DNA of 64,000 nt from Nocardiopsis coralli (GTDB lineage Bacteria > Actinomycetota > Actinomycetes > Streptosporangiales > Streptosporangiaceae), in NCBI RefSeq assembly GCF_014892575.1, contig NZ_JADBGI010000009.1:62001-126000 (forward strand), in the 5' to 3' direction. This document shows positions 25,716 through 33,706 of this stretch, piece after piece. Within the stretch, counting starts at the first letter, position 1, and every line of letters begins with the position of its first letter. The notes beneath the pieces were generated by a model. That model did no database searches and was not told the DNA's origin. It saw nothing but the letters and a program-made list of their open reading frames with translations. Both the position numbers and the translations under genes were made by a program.

Positions 25716-26174
25716 ATGGTGGAGACGCGCGAGAGCGGCGGTCAGCTGTACCTGGACGCCAAGGCCGAGGCCCTGGCCCGCGGCGACCGCAAGGTGGGGA
25801 CCGATCACCTGTTGTTGGCGCTGTTGTCGGAGGAGCGCGGTCGGGCCGCGCAGGTGTTGGCCGAGCAGGGTGTGGACCTGGACGGGGCGCGGCGGGCCCT
25901 GGCGGCGTTGGACGTGCGGGCGCTGGCCTCGGTGGGGGTCCGGGTGGAGCGGGCTGATGGTGTGGCGCGGGGGAGGGTCGACGAGAAGTTGCCGTTGACG
26001 CCCGGTGCCAAGGCGGTGTTGAAGGGGGTGGGGCGGAAGGCTCCGGGCGGGGGTCTGGGGTCGAAGGTGTTGGTGCGGTTGGTGGTGGTGCGTGCGCCGG
26101 AGCCGGTGTCGGCGTTGTTGGACGAGCTGGGTGTGGATCGCGGGGTGGTGTATTCGGAGTTGGCGGAGCGGTGA
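25716..26174 (+). CDS. Clp N-terminal-domain protein
   Basis: 152-residue protein made of the two Clp repeats found at the N terminus of ClpA/ClpC, without any ATPase domain. VGTDHLLLALLSEERGRAAQVLAEQGVDL is the first repeat and LTPGAKAVLKGV plus VLVRLVVVRAPEPVSALLDELGV the second (read in parts). Such stand-alone Clp-N proteins could act as adaptors that compete with or modulate the Clp chaperone, but no reaction is known. It is co-transcribed with the HTH protein. Confidence 0.85.
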   Translation: MVETRESGGQLYLDAKAEALARGDRKVGTDHLLLALLSEERGRAAQVLAEQGVDLDGARRALAALDVRALASVGVRVERADGVARGRVDEKLPLTPGAKAVLKGVGRKAPGGGLGSKVLVRLVVVRAPEPVSALLDELGVDRGVVYSELAER

Positions 26175-26195
26175 GCTGAGGGAGAGGGGTGTGCG

Positions 26196-26218
26196 GGGCC
26201 GGCCGTGGGGGCCGGCCC
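26196..26218. terminator. bidirectional hairpin terminator
   Basis: GGGCCGGCC (26196-26204) with GGCCGGCCC (26210-26218), five-base loop, followed by TT; it separates the convergent Clp-N and urtE genes. Confidence 0.8.
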
Positions 26219-26234
26219 TTGCGCATGTGCGGGG

Positions 26235-26942
26235 TCAGATGGCCATGAGGGCGTGGGCGCTGTCGTGGTCGAGTTCGGTGCGGGGTCCGTGGTGGGTGAT
26301 GCGGCCGGCGTCCAGGACGGTGATGGTGTCGGCGAGGCGGAGGGCGAGGTCGAGGTACTGCTCGACGAGGACGATGGTGATGCCTTGGGCGGCGATGTCG
26401 GTGATGGCGTTCTCGATCTCGGTGACGATCGAGGGCTGGATGCCTTCGGTGGGTTCGTCGAGCAGGAGTGTGGTGGGGCGGGTGATGAGGGCGCGGGCGA
26501 GGTTGAGTTGTTGGGCTTGTCCGCCGGAGAGGTGGCCTGCTTTGCGGTGGAGGAGGGGTTGGAGGCGGGGGAAGTGGTGGAGGGCGTGGTCGATGGGGTG
26601 GGGGTGGGAGCGGGGGTTGGCTTGGTGGGCGAGGTGGAGGTTCTCGGCGACGGTGAGGGGGGCGAAGGTGTCGTGGCCTTGGGGGACGTAGGCGAGGCCG
26701 TGGTGGATGCGGGTGTGGGGTGGGGTGTGGGTGATGTCGGTGTTGTGGTGGGTGATGGTGCCTTGGGTGGGGGTGATGAGGCCGGCGATGGTGTTGAGGA
26801 GGGTGGTTTTTCCGACGCCGTTGCGGCCCATGATGGCGGCGATGGTGCCGGGGTGGATGGTGAGGTCGATGTCGAAGAGGACGTGGGCGCGGCCGTAGCC
26901 GGCGTTGAGGTGGTTGAGGTGGAGGGCGGGGGTGGTGGTCAT
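26235..26942 (-). CDS. urtE: urea ABC transporter ATP-binding subunit UrtE
   Basis: 235-residue ABC ATPase of the branched-chain amino acid/urea type: Walker A GRNGVGKTTLL, Q-loop YVPQGHDTF, signature LSGGQAQQLNLAR, Walker B LLLDEPTEGIQPS and switch His in LVEQ(Y)-containing loop region. The EGIQPSI wording after Walker B is typical of UrtE/LivF. It overlaps urtD by four bases (ATGA). The protein is rich in His and Thr, following the C-rich coding strand of this region. Confidence 0.93.
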   Translation of the reverse strand: MTTTPALHLNHLNAGYGRAHVLFDIDLTIHPGTIAAIMGRNGVGKTTLLNTIAGLITPTQGTITHHNTDITHTPPHTRIHHGLAYVPQGHDTFAPLTVAENLHLAHQANPRSHPHPIDHALHHFPRLQPLLHRKAGHLSGGQAQQLNLARALITRPTTLLLDEPTEGIQPSIVTEIENAITDIAAQGITIVLVEQYLDLALRLADTITVLDAGRITHHGPRTELDHDSAHALMAI

Positions 26943-27688
26943 GGGGTGTGCTCCTGGTGGGGGGTGTGGCCGAGGTAGACCTGTTGGACTTCGGGGTGGT
27001 TCTGAATGGTGGTGAGGTCGCCGTGGGTGAGGATGCGGCCTTCGTGGAGGACGGTGATGTCGCGGGCGTAGCGGCGGAGGAAGTCCATGTCGTGTTCGAT
27101 GACGACGATGGTGTGGTCGGTGGCGATTTCGGTGAGGAGTTGGCCGGTGCGGGTGCGTTCGTCGGTGTTCATGCCGGCGACGGGTTCGTCGAGGAGGAGG
27201 AGTTGGGGGCGGGCGGCGAGGAGCATGGCGATTTCGAGCCATTGGCGTTGGCCGTGGGAGAGGGTGGCGGCTTTGTGGTGGGTGTGGGGGGTGAGGCCGA
27301 CGCGGTCGAGGATGTGGTGGACGGTGTCGGGGAGGGTGCGTGGGGCGCGGAGGAGTTGCCAGGGGCGGAGGTGGTGTGTGGTGGCGAGGTCGATGTTGTC
27401 GGCGACGGTGAGGTGTTCGAAGACGACGCTGGTTTGGAAGGTGCGTCCGATGCCGTTGCGGGCGATGCGGTGTTCGGGGAGGTGGTGGATGGGTTTGTTG
27501 TTGTAGGTGATGTGGCCGTGGGTGGGGCGTGTGCGGCCGGTGATGGTGTCGATGAGGGTGGTTTTTCCGGCGCCGTTGGGTCCGATGAGGAAGCGGAGTT
27601 CGCCTTGGGTGAGGGTGAGGTTGATGTGGTCGAGGGCGGTGTAGTCGCCGAAGGTGACGGTGAGGTCGGTGATGGTCAGGAGGCTCAT
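26939..27688 (-). CDS. urtD: urea ABC transporter ATP-binding subunit UrtD
   Basis: 249-residue ABC ATPase: Walker A GPNGAGKTTLIDTITG, IGRTFQT Q-loop region, signature LSHGQRQWLEIAM and Walker B LLLLDEPVAGMNTDE. The S-H-G-Q variant of the signature and the following W-L-E-I-A-M are characteristic of UrtD. ATG at 27688 overlaps the urtC stop. It works with UrtE on the inner face of the membrane. Confidence 0.94.
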   Translation of the reverse strand: MSLLTITDLTVTFGDYTALDHINLTLTQGELRFLIGPNGAGKTTLIDTITGRTRPTHGHITYNNKPIHHLPEHRIARNGIGRTFQTSVVFEHLTVADNIDLATTHHLRPWQLLRAPRTLPDTVHHILDRVGLTPHTHHKAATLSHGQRQWLEIAMLLAARPQLLLLDEPVAGMNTDERTRTGQLLTEIATDHTIVVIEHDMDFLRRYARDITVLHEGRILTHGDLTTIQNHPEVQQVYLGHTPHQEHTP

Positions 27689-28797
27689 GTGTGGGCCTTG
27701 TGGGGTTGGGGGTGGGTGGTGGTTTCGGGGGGTGTGGGGGTGAGGTGGTTTTTGAGGGTGGTGGTGAGGCCGGCGAGGCCTTGGGGTGCGAGGGCGATGA
27801 CGATGACGAAGAGGGCGCCTTGGAGGTAGGTCCAGGTGCCGGAGAAGGTTTCGGCGAAGGTGGTTTGGGCGGCGTTGATGAGGAGGGCGCCGGTGGCGGC
27901 TCCGGCGAGTGAGTAGCGGCCGCCGATGGCGACGGCGAGGACCATCATGATCGAGGGGATGACGCCGATGAGGGTGGGGGAGATGATGCCCATGATGGGG
28001 ACGAAGAGGGCTCCGGCGATGCCTGCGGCGGTGGCGGAGAGGGCGTAGGCGAGGGTTTTGGGCCAGGTGGGGTCGTGGCCGAGGTAGCGGACGCGGTCTT
28101 CTGCGTCGCGGATGGCGGTGAGGAGTTTTCCGTAGCGGCTGCGGGTGAGGTGGCGGAAGGCGAGGTAGAGGGTGGCGAGTGTGAGGACGGTGAGGGTGTA
28201 GAGGGTGGTTTGGGCGGTGGGTGTGTAGAGGTCGTGGCCGGCGAAGGTGGGGAAGTCGGTGAGGCCGTTGGTTCCTCCGGTGAGGTGTTGTTGGCCGATG
28301 AGGAGGAGCACGAAGGCGGCGGCGAGGGCTTGGTTGAGGATGGCGAAGTAGGCGCCTTTGACGCGTTGGCGGAAGACGGACCATCCGAGGAGGGTGGCCA
28401 GGGCTGCGGGGGCCAGGACGGCGGTGGTGATGGCGAAGGTGGCGCTGGTGAAGGGTTGCCAGAGCAGGGGGAGTTCGGTGGCCCCGGTGACCTGCATGAA
28501 TTGGGGGAGTCCGGTGGTGTTGAGGGGGTCGTGGGCGGCGCGTTCGAGGGTGAGGTGCATGGCCATGGCGTAGGCGCCGAGGCCGAAGTAGACGCCGTGG
28601 CCGAGGGTGAGCATGCCGCCGCGTCCCCAGGCCAGGGCGATGCCGAGGGCGACGATGCTGTAGCAGAGGTATTGGGCGAGCAGGTTGAGGCGGAAGGGTT
28701 CGAGGAGGAGGGGGAGTAGGAGGAGGGCGGCGGCCAGGAGGGTGATGAAGGTGATGGGGCCGCGCCATCTGGTGAGGGTGGGGTGGGTGTGTGTCAT
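27685..28797 (-). CDS. urtC: urea ABC transporter permease UrtC
   Basis: 370-residue inner-membrane permease of the LivM/UrtC type with about 9-10 spans. GRGGMLTLGHGVYFGLGAYAMAMHL near the N terminus and the EAA-like loop DAEDRVRYLGHDPTWPKTLAYALSA (read in parts) are family marks. ATG at 28797 overlaps the urtB stop by four bases. Confidence 0.93.
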   Translation of the reverse strand: MTHTHPTLTRWRGPITFITLLAAALLLLPLLLEPFRLNLLAQYLCYSIVALGIALAWGRGGMLTLGHGVYFGLGAYAMAMHLTLERAAHDPLNTTGLPQFMQVTGATELPLLWQPFTSATFAITTAVLAPAALATLLGWSVFRQRVKGAYFAILNQALAAAFVLLLIGQQHLTGGTNGLTDFPTFAGHDLYTPTAQTTLYTLTVLTLATLYLAFRHLTRSRYGKLLTAIRDAEDRVRYLGHDPTWPKTLAYALSATAAGIAGALFVPIMGIISPTLIGVIPSIMMVLAVAIGGRYSLAGAATGALLINAAQTTFAETFSGTWTYLQGALFVIVIALAPQGLAGLTTTLKNHLTPTPPETTTHPQPHKAHT

Positions 28798-29702
28798 GTG
28801 AGGGACCTGGTCTTGACGGTGAAGAGGCCTTGGGGGCGGGCTTGGAGGAAGGCGATGATGGCGGCGAAGACGATGAGTTTGGCCAGGGAGGCGTCGGCCC
28901 AGGCTTCGACGGTGGCGTTGAGCAGGCCCAGGGCGAAGGCGGCGATGACGGTGCCGCGGAGTTGGCCGAGGCCGCCGATGACGACGACGAGGAAGGCGTC
29001 GACGATGTAGTTGGTGCCCAGGGTGGGTCCGGTGGGGCCGATGAGGGTGAGGGCGACGCCGGCCAGGCCTGCGAGGCCGGAGCCGATGAAGAAGGTGGTG
29101 GCGTCGATCTTGCGGGTGTTGATGCCGGTGGTGGCGGCGAGGTCGCGGTTGTGGATGACGGCGCGCATTTGGCGTCCGGGGCGGGAGCGGTGGAGGTAGT
29201 AGGCCAGGGCGGCGACGGCTGTGAGGGCCAGGGCGAGGATGAACAGGCGTGAGTGGTGGATACGGACGGTGTCGAAGAGGGTGATGCCGCCGGTGAGCCA
29301 GGTGGGGGTGGGCACGTCGACGTTGGGGGCGCCGAAGAGGTCGCGTGCGGCTTGTTGGAGGATCATGCCGATGCCGAAGGTGAGCAGGAGGGTGTCGAGG
29401 GGTCGGCCGTAGAAGTGGCGGATGAGGCCGAGTTCGAGGAGCCATCCGAGGGTGCCGGTGATGGCGAAGGCCAGGGGTAGGGCCAGCAGGAGTGTGGTGG
29501 CGGGGTCGAGGCCGATCCAGGCGTGCAGGACGAACGCGGTGTAGGCGCCGACCATGATGAATTCGCCGTGGGCCATGTTGATGACGCCCATTTGGCCGAA
29601 AGTGAAGTTGAGGCCGAGGGCGGCCAGGAGCAGGACGGAGCCGATGGCCAGTCCGGTGGGTAGTTGGGTCAGCAGTGCCTCCACCGGGGTTCCTTTCGTC
29701 AT
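28794..29702 (-). CDS. urtB: urea ABC transporter permease UrtB
   Basis: 302-residue LivH/UrtB-type permease with about eight hydrophobic segments. GQMGVINMAHGEFIMVGAYTAFV is the conserved N-terminal block, and ARQMRAVIHNRDLAATTGINTRKIDATTFFIGSGLAGLAG-like text (here beginning GRQMRAVIHNRD) is the urea-type cytoplasmic loop. It starts 28 bases after the urtA stop. Confidence 0.93.
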   Translation of the reverse strand: MTKGTPVEALLTQLPTGLAIGSVLLLAALGLNFTFGQMGVINMAHGEFIMVGAYTAFVLHAWIGLDPATTLLLALPLAFAITGTLGWLLELGLIRHFYGRPLDTLLLTFGIGMILQQAARDLFGAPNVDVPTPTWLTGGITLFDTVRIHHSRLFILALALTAVAALAYYLHRSRPGRQMRAVIHNRDLAATTGINTRKIDATTFFIGSGLAGLAGVALTLIGPTGPTLGTNYIVDAFLVVVIGGLGQLRGTVIAAFALGLLNATVEAWADASLAKLIVFAAIIAFLQARPQGLFTVKTRSLT

Positions 29703-29730
29703 GGGGGGAGCGGGGCGGTGGCGGTGGGGG

Positions 29731-30945
29731 TCAGCTGTGCAGGTCGGTGGCCCAGTCGTAGCTCTCGAGGTAGGGGTCGGGGGTGATGGGTTCGGGGGAG
29801 GACCAGATCTGGTCGATGAGGCCGTCGTCGTTGACCTGGCCCACGCGGGAGGTCTTGACGAGGTGTTGGGTGGGGCCGTCGATGGAGATGGTGCCTTCGG
29901 GTGCGTCGATGGTGATGCCGTCCAGGGCGGCGCGGACGTCGTCGACGTCGAAGCTGTCGGCCTCTTCGACGGCGGCTTTCCAGAGGTGGACGCTGTTGTA
30001 GGCGGATTGCATGGGGTCGGAGGTGACGCGGTCGGGGCCGTAGGTGTCGGTGAAGGCCTGGACGAAGCGGCTGTTGGGTTCGGTTTCGGTGCTCTGGTAG
30101 TAGTTCCAGGCGGTGAGGTGGCCGGTGATGTTGTCGGCGCCGATGCCGTCGATCTCTTCTTCGGCGACGCTGACGCTCAGTACGGGGGTGTGGTCGGCTT
30201 GGACGCCGGCTGAGCGCAGTTGTTGGAAGAAGCTGACGTTGGAGTCGCCGTTGAGGGTGTTGAAGACGGCGTCGGGTTCGTGGCGGGCGATGTCGTTGGT
30301 GATGGTGGAGTACTCGGTGTGGCCCATGGGGGTGTATTCCTCGGCGACGATGTCCATGTCGTGGGCCTGGGCGTAGGCGGTGATGATCTGGTTGGCGGTG
30401 CGGGGGAAGACGTAGTCGCTGCCGACGAGGTAGAGGCTGGTGTGGCCTTGTTCGCGCAGGTGGTCCAGGGCGGGGATGATCTGTTGGTTGGTGGTGGCGC
30501 CGGTGTAGACGATGTTGTCGCTGGCTTCGAGGCCTTCGTATTGGACGGGGTACCAGAGCAGGCCGTTGTTGCGTTCGAAGACGGGCAGGACGGCTTTGCG
30601 TGAGGCGCTGGTCCAGGTGCCGAAGACGGTGGCGGCGTTGTCGGAGGTGAGGAGTTTTTGGGCGCGTTCGGCGAAGGTGGCTTCGTCGGAGGCGCCGTCC
30701 TCGATGACGGGTTCGATCTGGCGTCCCAGGACTCCGCCGTCGGCGTTGATCTCGTCGATGGCGAGTTGGACGGCGTCGCGGACGGTGACTTCGCTGATGG
30801 CCATGGTTCCGGACAGGGAGTGGAGCATGCCGACGGTGACGGTGTCGTCGTCGACGCCGGCGGGGCCGGGGGTGGTGCATCCGGTGGCGGCGATGGTCAG
30901 GGCCAGGGCGGTGGCCAGGGCGGTGTGGGTGGGGCGGGTTCTCAC
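29731..30945 (-). CDS. urtA: urea ABC transporter substrate-binding lipoprotein UrtA
   Basis: 404-residue solute-binding lipoprotein. The signal peptide ends in the lipobox IAATGC (Cys at residue 23), so the mature protein is tethered outside the membrane. VTVGMLHSLSGTMAISEVTVRDA (read in parts), NNGLLWYPVQYEGLE and YNSVHLWKAAVE are UrtA hallmarks that distinguish urea binders from branched-chain amino acid binders. GTG at 30945 follows GGGAGG at six bases. Upstream, 30946-31188 contains GTATAC (31023-31028) and repeats of GGTA that could be a regulator site. No urease gene lies in the window. Confidence 0.94.
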   Translation of the reverse strand: MRTRPTHTALATALALTIAATGCTTPGPAGVDDDTVTVGMLHSLSGTMAISEVTVRDAVQLAIDEINADGGVLGRQIEPVIEDGASDEATFAERAQKLLTSDNAATVFGTWTSASRKAVLPVFERNNGLLWYPVQYEGLEASDNIVYTGATTNQQIIPALDHLREQGHTSLYLVGSDYVFPRTANQIITAYAQAHDMDIVAEEYTPMGHTEYSTITNDIARHEPDAVFNTLNGDSNVSFFQQLRSAGVQADHTPVLSVSVAEEEIDGIGADNITGHLTAWNYYQSTETEPNSRFVQAFTDTYGPDRVTSDPMQSAYNSVHLWKAAVEEADSFDVDDVRAALDGITIDAPEGTISIDGPTQHLVKTSRVGQVNDDGLIDQIWSSPEPITPDPYLESYDWATDLHS

Positions 30946-31188
30946 GTGGCCTCCCGTGGGGTCGGGGTGGTGTCCCTAGGAGGCTGGGGGCGGGGTGTTT
31001 CTGCGGTGGTGTCGGCCGGTTACGTATACATGTCGGTATCCGGTGGGCGGGTTAAATCCGGTTGGGGCGGTGGGGGGGATCCGTCGGTGTTCGGGGGTGG
31101 TGTCGTTGCGGGGGGTGGGGGAGGATGCGGGCGGCGGGGGTGCCGCGGTGGTGCCCGGGCGCGGACCGCCGGTGTGTGAGGTGGTTGT

Positions 31189-32799
31189 GTGGGCCGTTCG
31201 TGGTGGGGCTGGGGTCTGGACGAGGAAGCCGTGCAGGGGCAGGAGGCCCGCGAGCTGGAGCGGGCGGTGCGTTCGTTCCTGCCGGAGGCGGATCTGACGG
31301 TGCATGATGCGCCGGCGGTGGGGTCGTTGGGGTTGGCGCGCCCGCGGGTGGTGGTCCCTGAGTCGTTGGCGCATGTGTGTTCGGTGGCGCCTGTGGAGCG
31401 TGTGGCGCATGCGCGGGGCAAGGCGTTGCGGGACGTGGTGCGCAACCTCGAGGGGGTGGTGGGTCCGGTTCCGGATGTGGTGGCTTTCCCGGAGGGGGAG
31501 GCGGATCTGGAGCGGTTGTTGGACTGGTGCTCGGGGGCGAATCTGGCGGTGATCGCCTACGGGGGCGGCAGTTCGGTGGTGGGTGGTGTGGAGCCTCGTG
31601 TGGGTGAGGGTTTCGCCGGTGTGGTGACGGTGGATCTGTCGCGGATGCGGCGGGTGTTGGAGGTCGACGCGGTGAGTGGGGCTGCGTCGGTGCAGGCGGG
31701 GGTGTTGGGGCCGGATCTGGAGGGGCAGTTGCGGCCGCACGGGTGGAGTCTGCGGCATTTCCCGCAGTCGTTCGAGTTCTCGAGTCTGGGCGGGTGGTTG
31801 GCCACGCGGGCGGGTGGTCATTTCGCGACGGGTCCCACGCGGATCGACGCGATGGTGGAGTCGTTGCGGGTGGTGACGCCTGCGGGGGTGGCCGAGTCGG
31901 CGCGGGTGCCCTCGTCTGGTGCCGGGCCCAGCCCTGACGGGGTGTTTCTGGGGTCGGAGGGCACGCTCGGGGTGATCACGCAGGCGTGGATGCAGCTTCG
32001 GGAGCGGCCGCGGTGGCGGTCGCAGACCTCGGTGGTCTTCGACCGGTTCTTCGACGGTGTGGCGGCGGTGCGGGCGTTGGCGCGTTCGGGGTTGGAGCCG
32101 GCGAACTGCCGGTTGTTGGACGCGGCGGAGGCGTTGATCAACGCGGGGACCTCGGTGCGGGGCGGGTTGTTGGTGGTGGGGTTGGAGTCGGCCGATCACC
32201 CTCAGGAGGCGGCGATGGAGCGTGTGGTGGCGTTGTGTGCGGATCACGGTGGTCGTGTGGGGCGTGTGCGCCACAGTGACGAGGCCGGTGGTGGGGGAGG
32301 GCGTGAGGAGCGTTCGGCCCGGTGGCGGTCGGCGTTCGTGCGGATGCCGTATCAGCGTGATGCGTTGGTGCGGCGTTCGGTGTTGGTGGAGACGTTCGAG
32401 ACGGCGTGCACGTGGGGGGCGTTGGAGGGGTTGCATGCGCGGGTCGTGGCTGCGGCGCAGGAGGCGATCGGGCAGGTGTGTGGGGGTCAGGGGGTGGTGA
32501 CGTGTCGGTTGACGCATGCGTACCGGGACGGGGCGGCGCCGTATTTCGGGGTGTATGCGCAGGGGCGGTGGGGGTCGATGGTGGAGCAGTGGGACGAGAT
32601 CAAGGCGCGGGTGTCGTCGGCGATTGCGGAGTGTGGTGGGACGATCACGCATCATCATGCGGTGGGGCGTGATCACATGCGTTGGTATGCGGGGGAGCGT
32701 CCGGGTGTGTTCGCTGCGGGGATGGGGGCCCTCAAGCGGGAGGTGGATCCGGCGGGGGTGCTCAACCCGGGGGTGTTGTGGCCGGCGGGTGCGGGGTGA
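31189..32799 (+). CDS. FAD-binding oxidase, alkyldihydroxyacetonephosphate synthase-like
   Basis: 536-residue flavoprotein of the VAO/PCMH fold. The FAD-binding domain carries PDVVAFPEGEADLERLLDWCSG, AYGGGSSVVGGVEP and SLGGWLATRAGGHFATGPTRIDAMV (read in parts); the catalytic end TITHHHAVGRDHMRWY is the alkyl-DHAP synthase motif with the tyrosine/histidine region. The start MGRSWWGWG agrees with the family N terminus. In eukaryotes this enzyme makes ether lipids; bacterial relatives are common in actinobacteria but mostly uncharacterised. It stands alone, divergent from the urt operon. Confidence 0.87.
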   Translation: MGRSWWGWGLDEEAVQGQEARELERAVRSFLPEADLTVHDAPAVGSLGLARPRVVVPESLAHVCSVAPVERVAHARGKALRDVVRNLEGVVGPVPDVVAFPEGEADLERLLDWCSGANLAVIAYGGGSSVVGGVEPRVGEGFAGVVTVDLSRMRRVLEVDAVSGAASVQAGVLGPDLEGQLRPHGWSLRHFPQSFEFSSLGGWLATRAGGHFATGPTRIDAMVESLRVVTPAGVAESARVPSSGAGPSPDGVFLGSEGTLGVITQAWMQLRERPRWRSQTSVVFDRFFDGVAAVRALARSGLEPANCRLLDAAEALINAGTSVRGGLLVVGLESADHPQEAAMERVVALCADHGGRVGRVRHSDEAGGGGGREERSARWRSAFVRMPYQRDALVRRSVLVETFETACTWGALEGLHARVVAAAQEAIGQVCGGQGVVTCRLTHAYRDGAAPYFGVYAQGRWGSMVEQWDEIKARVSSAIAECGGTITHHHAVGRDHMRWYAGERPGVFAAGMGALKREVDPAGVLNPGVLWPAGAG

Positions 32800-32807
32800 G
32801 GCGGGGC

Positions 32808-32960
32808 TCATCCTCGTCGGGTGGCGGGTTGGGTGTGGTGGCCGCTGCCGTGGCAGTCGGGGCAGGGGCGTTGGGACAGGGCCTGGCCGTCCCGGTGGGC
32901 GTGGGCGTCCACGCGTGTTCCGCTGCCCAGGCAGGCGCGGCACATGAGGTGGATGTGCAT
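32808..32960 (-). CDS. small double CxxCxGxG zinc-ribbon protein
   Basis: 50-residue protein with two CxxCxGxG knuckles, CRACLGSG and CPDCHGSG, the DnaJ-type zinc-binding pattern, separated by about 17 residues. Such mini-proteins occur in many actinobacteria. The ATG at 32960 gives a protein starting MHIHLMCRACLG; an internal ATG at 32945 would start directly at the first knuckle. No clear ribosome-binding site is seen for either. It converges on the FAD oxidase gene with eight bases between stops. Confidence 0.55.
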   Translation of the reverse strand: MHIHLMCRACLGSGTRVDAHAHRDGQALSQRPCPDCHGSGHHTQPATRRG

Positions 32961-33114
32961 GGGGGGCAGCATAGGTCGGCGGGGTCGGGGCGTGGAGGTG
33001 TTTTGGTCGGGGTTGTGATGGGTGTGTGAGGTCTTCGCCTGGTGTTGGTGTGGCGGCGGGTGTGGGGGCGGGATCGCCTGTGTGGCAGGGGGTGTGGGCA
33101 CCTTGACCCGATTT

Positions 33115-33142
33115 ACTTTACATAATGTGCATTATCGGCGTC
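33115..33142. other. dif: dif-like chromosome dimer resolution site
   Basis: Read on the minus strand: an 11-base arm GACGCCGATAA, a six-base centre TGCACA and an 11-base arm TTATGTAAAGT. This has the exact 11-6-11 layout of bacterial dif sites. The arm starting TTATGT is the XerD-type arm and is close to the E. coli XerD half TTATGTTAAAT; the other ends in GATAA, as expected for XerC arms. It is an AT-rich island in a 70 percent GC region, outside any gene, at the edge of a 1-kb gene-free stretch. The GGGGGAG polarity of the window switches here. Confidence 0.78.
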
Positions 33143-33320
33143 GTGTCTGTGCTGCGGGGAAGGGGGCGGACCGTCGCGGGTGCGCCCTGCGGGCCGTTGA
33201 TACAGGCTGCAGGATGCGCGGCCGGCTTGCGTCGCAGGCTCGTGGTGCGCGTTGGCGTCTCGAGTGGTTCGCCGCGGGTTGTGTGGGAGCGCCACAGAGC
33301 GAAACGGGTCGAAAGAACGC

Positions 33321-33352
33321 CTCAGGCCGATGCGTTCTCAGGCCGATGCGTT
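33321..33352 (+). repeat. tandem duplication of a 16-bp unit
   Basis: CTCAGGCCGATGCGTT occurs twice head to tail and is followed by CTGAGG, a degenerate third beginning. Confidence 0.85.
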
Positions 33353-33660
33353 CTGAGGATGTGTGCGCCGGCGTTGGAGTCGCCGCCTCGGCTCATCTGT
33401 CATGGAGGTTCGAGGTTCTGCGCCGGCGGCCTGAACGCCGATGCGCACCCGGAGCGTCGGCCTGATGTGCGATGTGGCCTGCGGTGTCGTTGTGCAGCGG
33501 GAGCGCAGGTCAGCGCTTCCGTGTGCAACGCCCCTGGGTCCAGGTGGTCTCCGGCGGTGGCCTGCCCGGTGTCAGGCATCCGGCGCGCGGGCGCGTGTGG
33601 GTGGGGTCTGCGTATTGCCTGTTCGGGGTGGCTCCCTCCCTGTTCCTCCTGGCCTCTCCC

Positions 33661-33706
33661 CTTCGATGTTTCATGCATAAACTGTGTTATGCATGATTTT
33701 GCGAAG
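33661..33706. promoter_or_regulatory. extended perfect dyad, operator or Xer-like site
   Basis: Inner arms TCATGCATAA (33671-33680) and TTATGCATGA (33687-33696) are perfect 10-bp inverted repeats around ACTGTG. Outer arms CTTCG (33661-33665) and CGAAG (33702-33706) are placed symmetrically, five bases out on each side. The 6-bp centre flanked by ATAA and TTAT resembles Xer core-site layout, but the perfect symmetry is equally typical of a dimeric repressor operator. Confidence 0.6.

Noticed and set aside
31189..32799. D-lactate or glycolate dehydrogenase (GlcD) for the FAD oxidase
   Set aside because: The THHHAVGRDH motif and the WWGWG N terminus point to the alkyl-DHAP synthase group.
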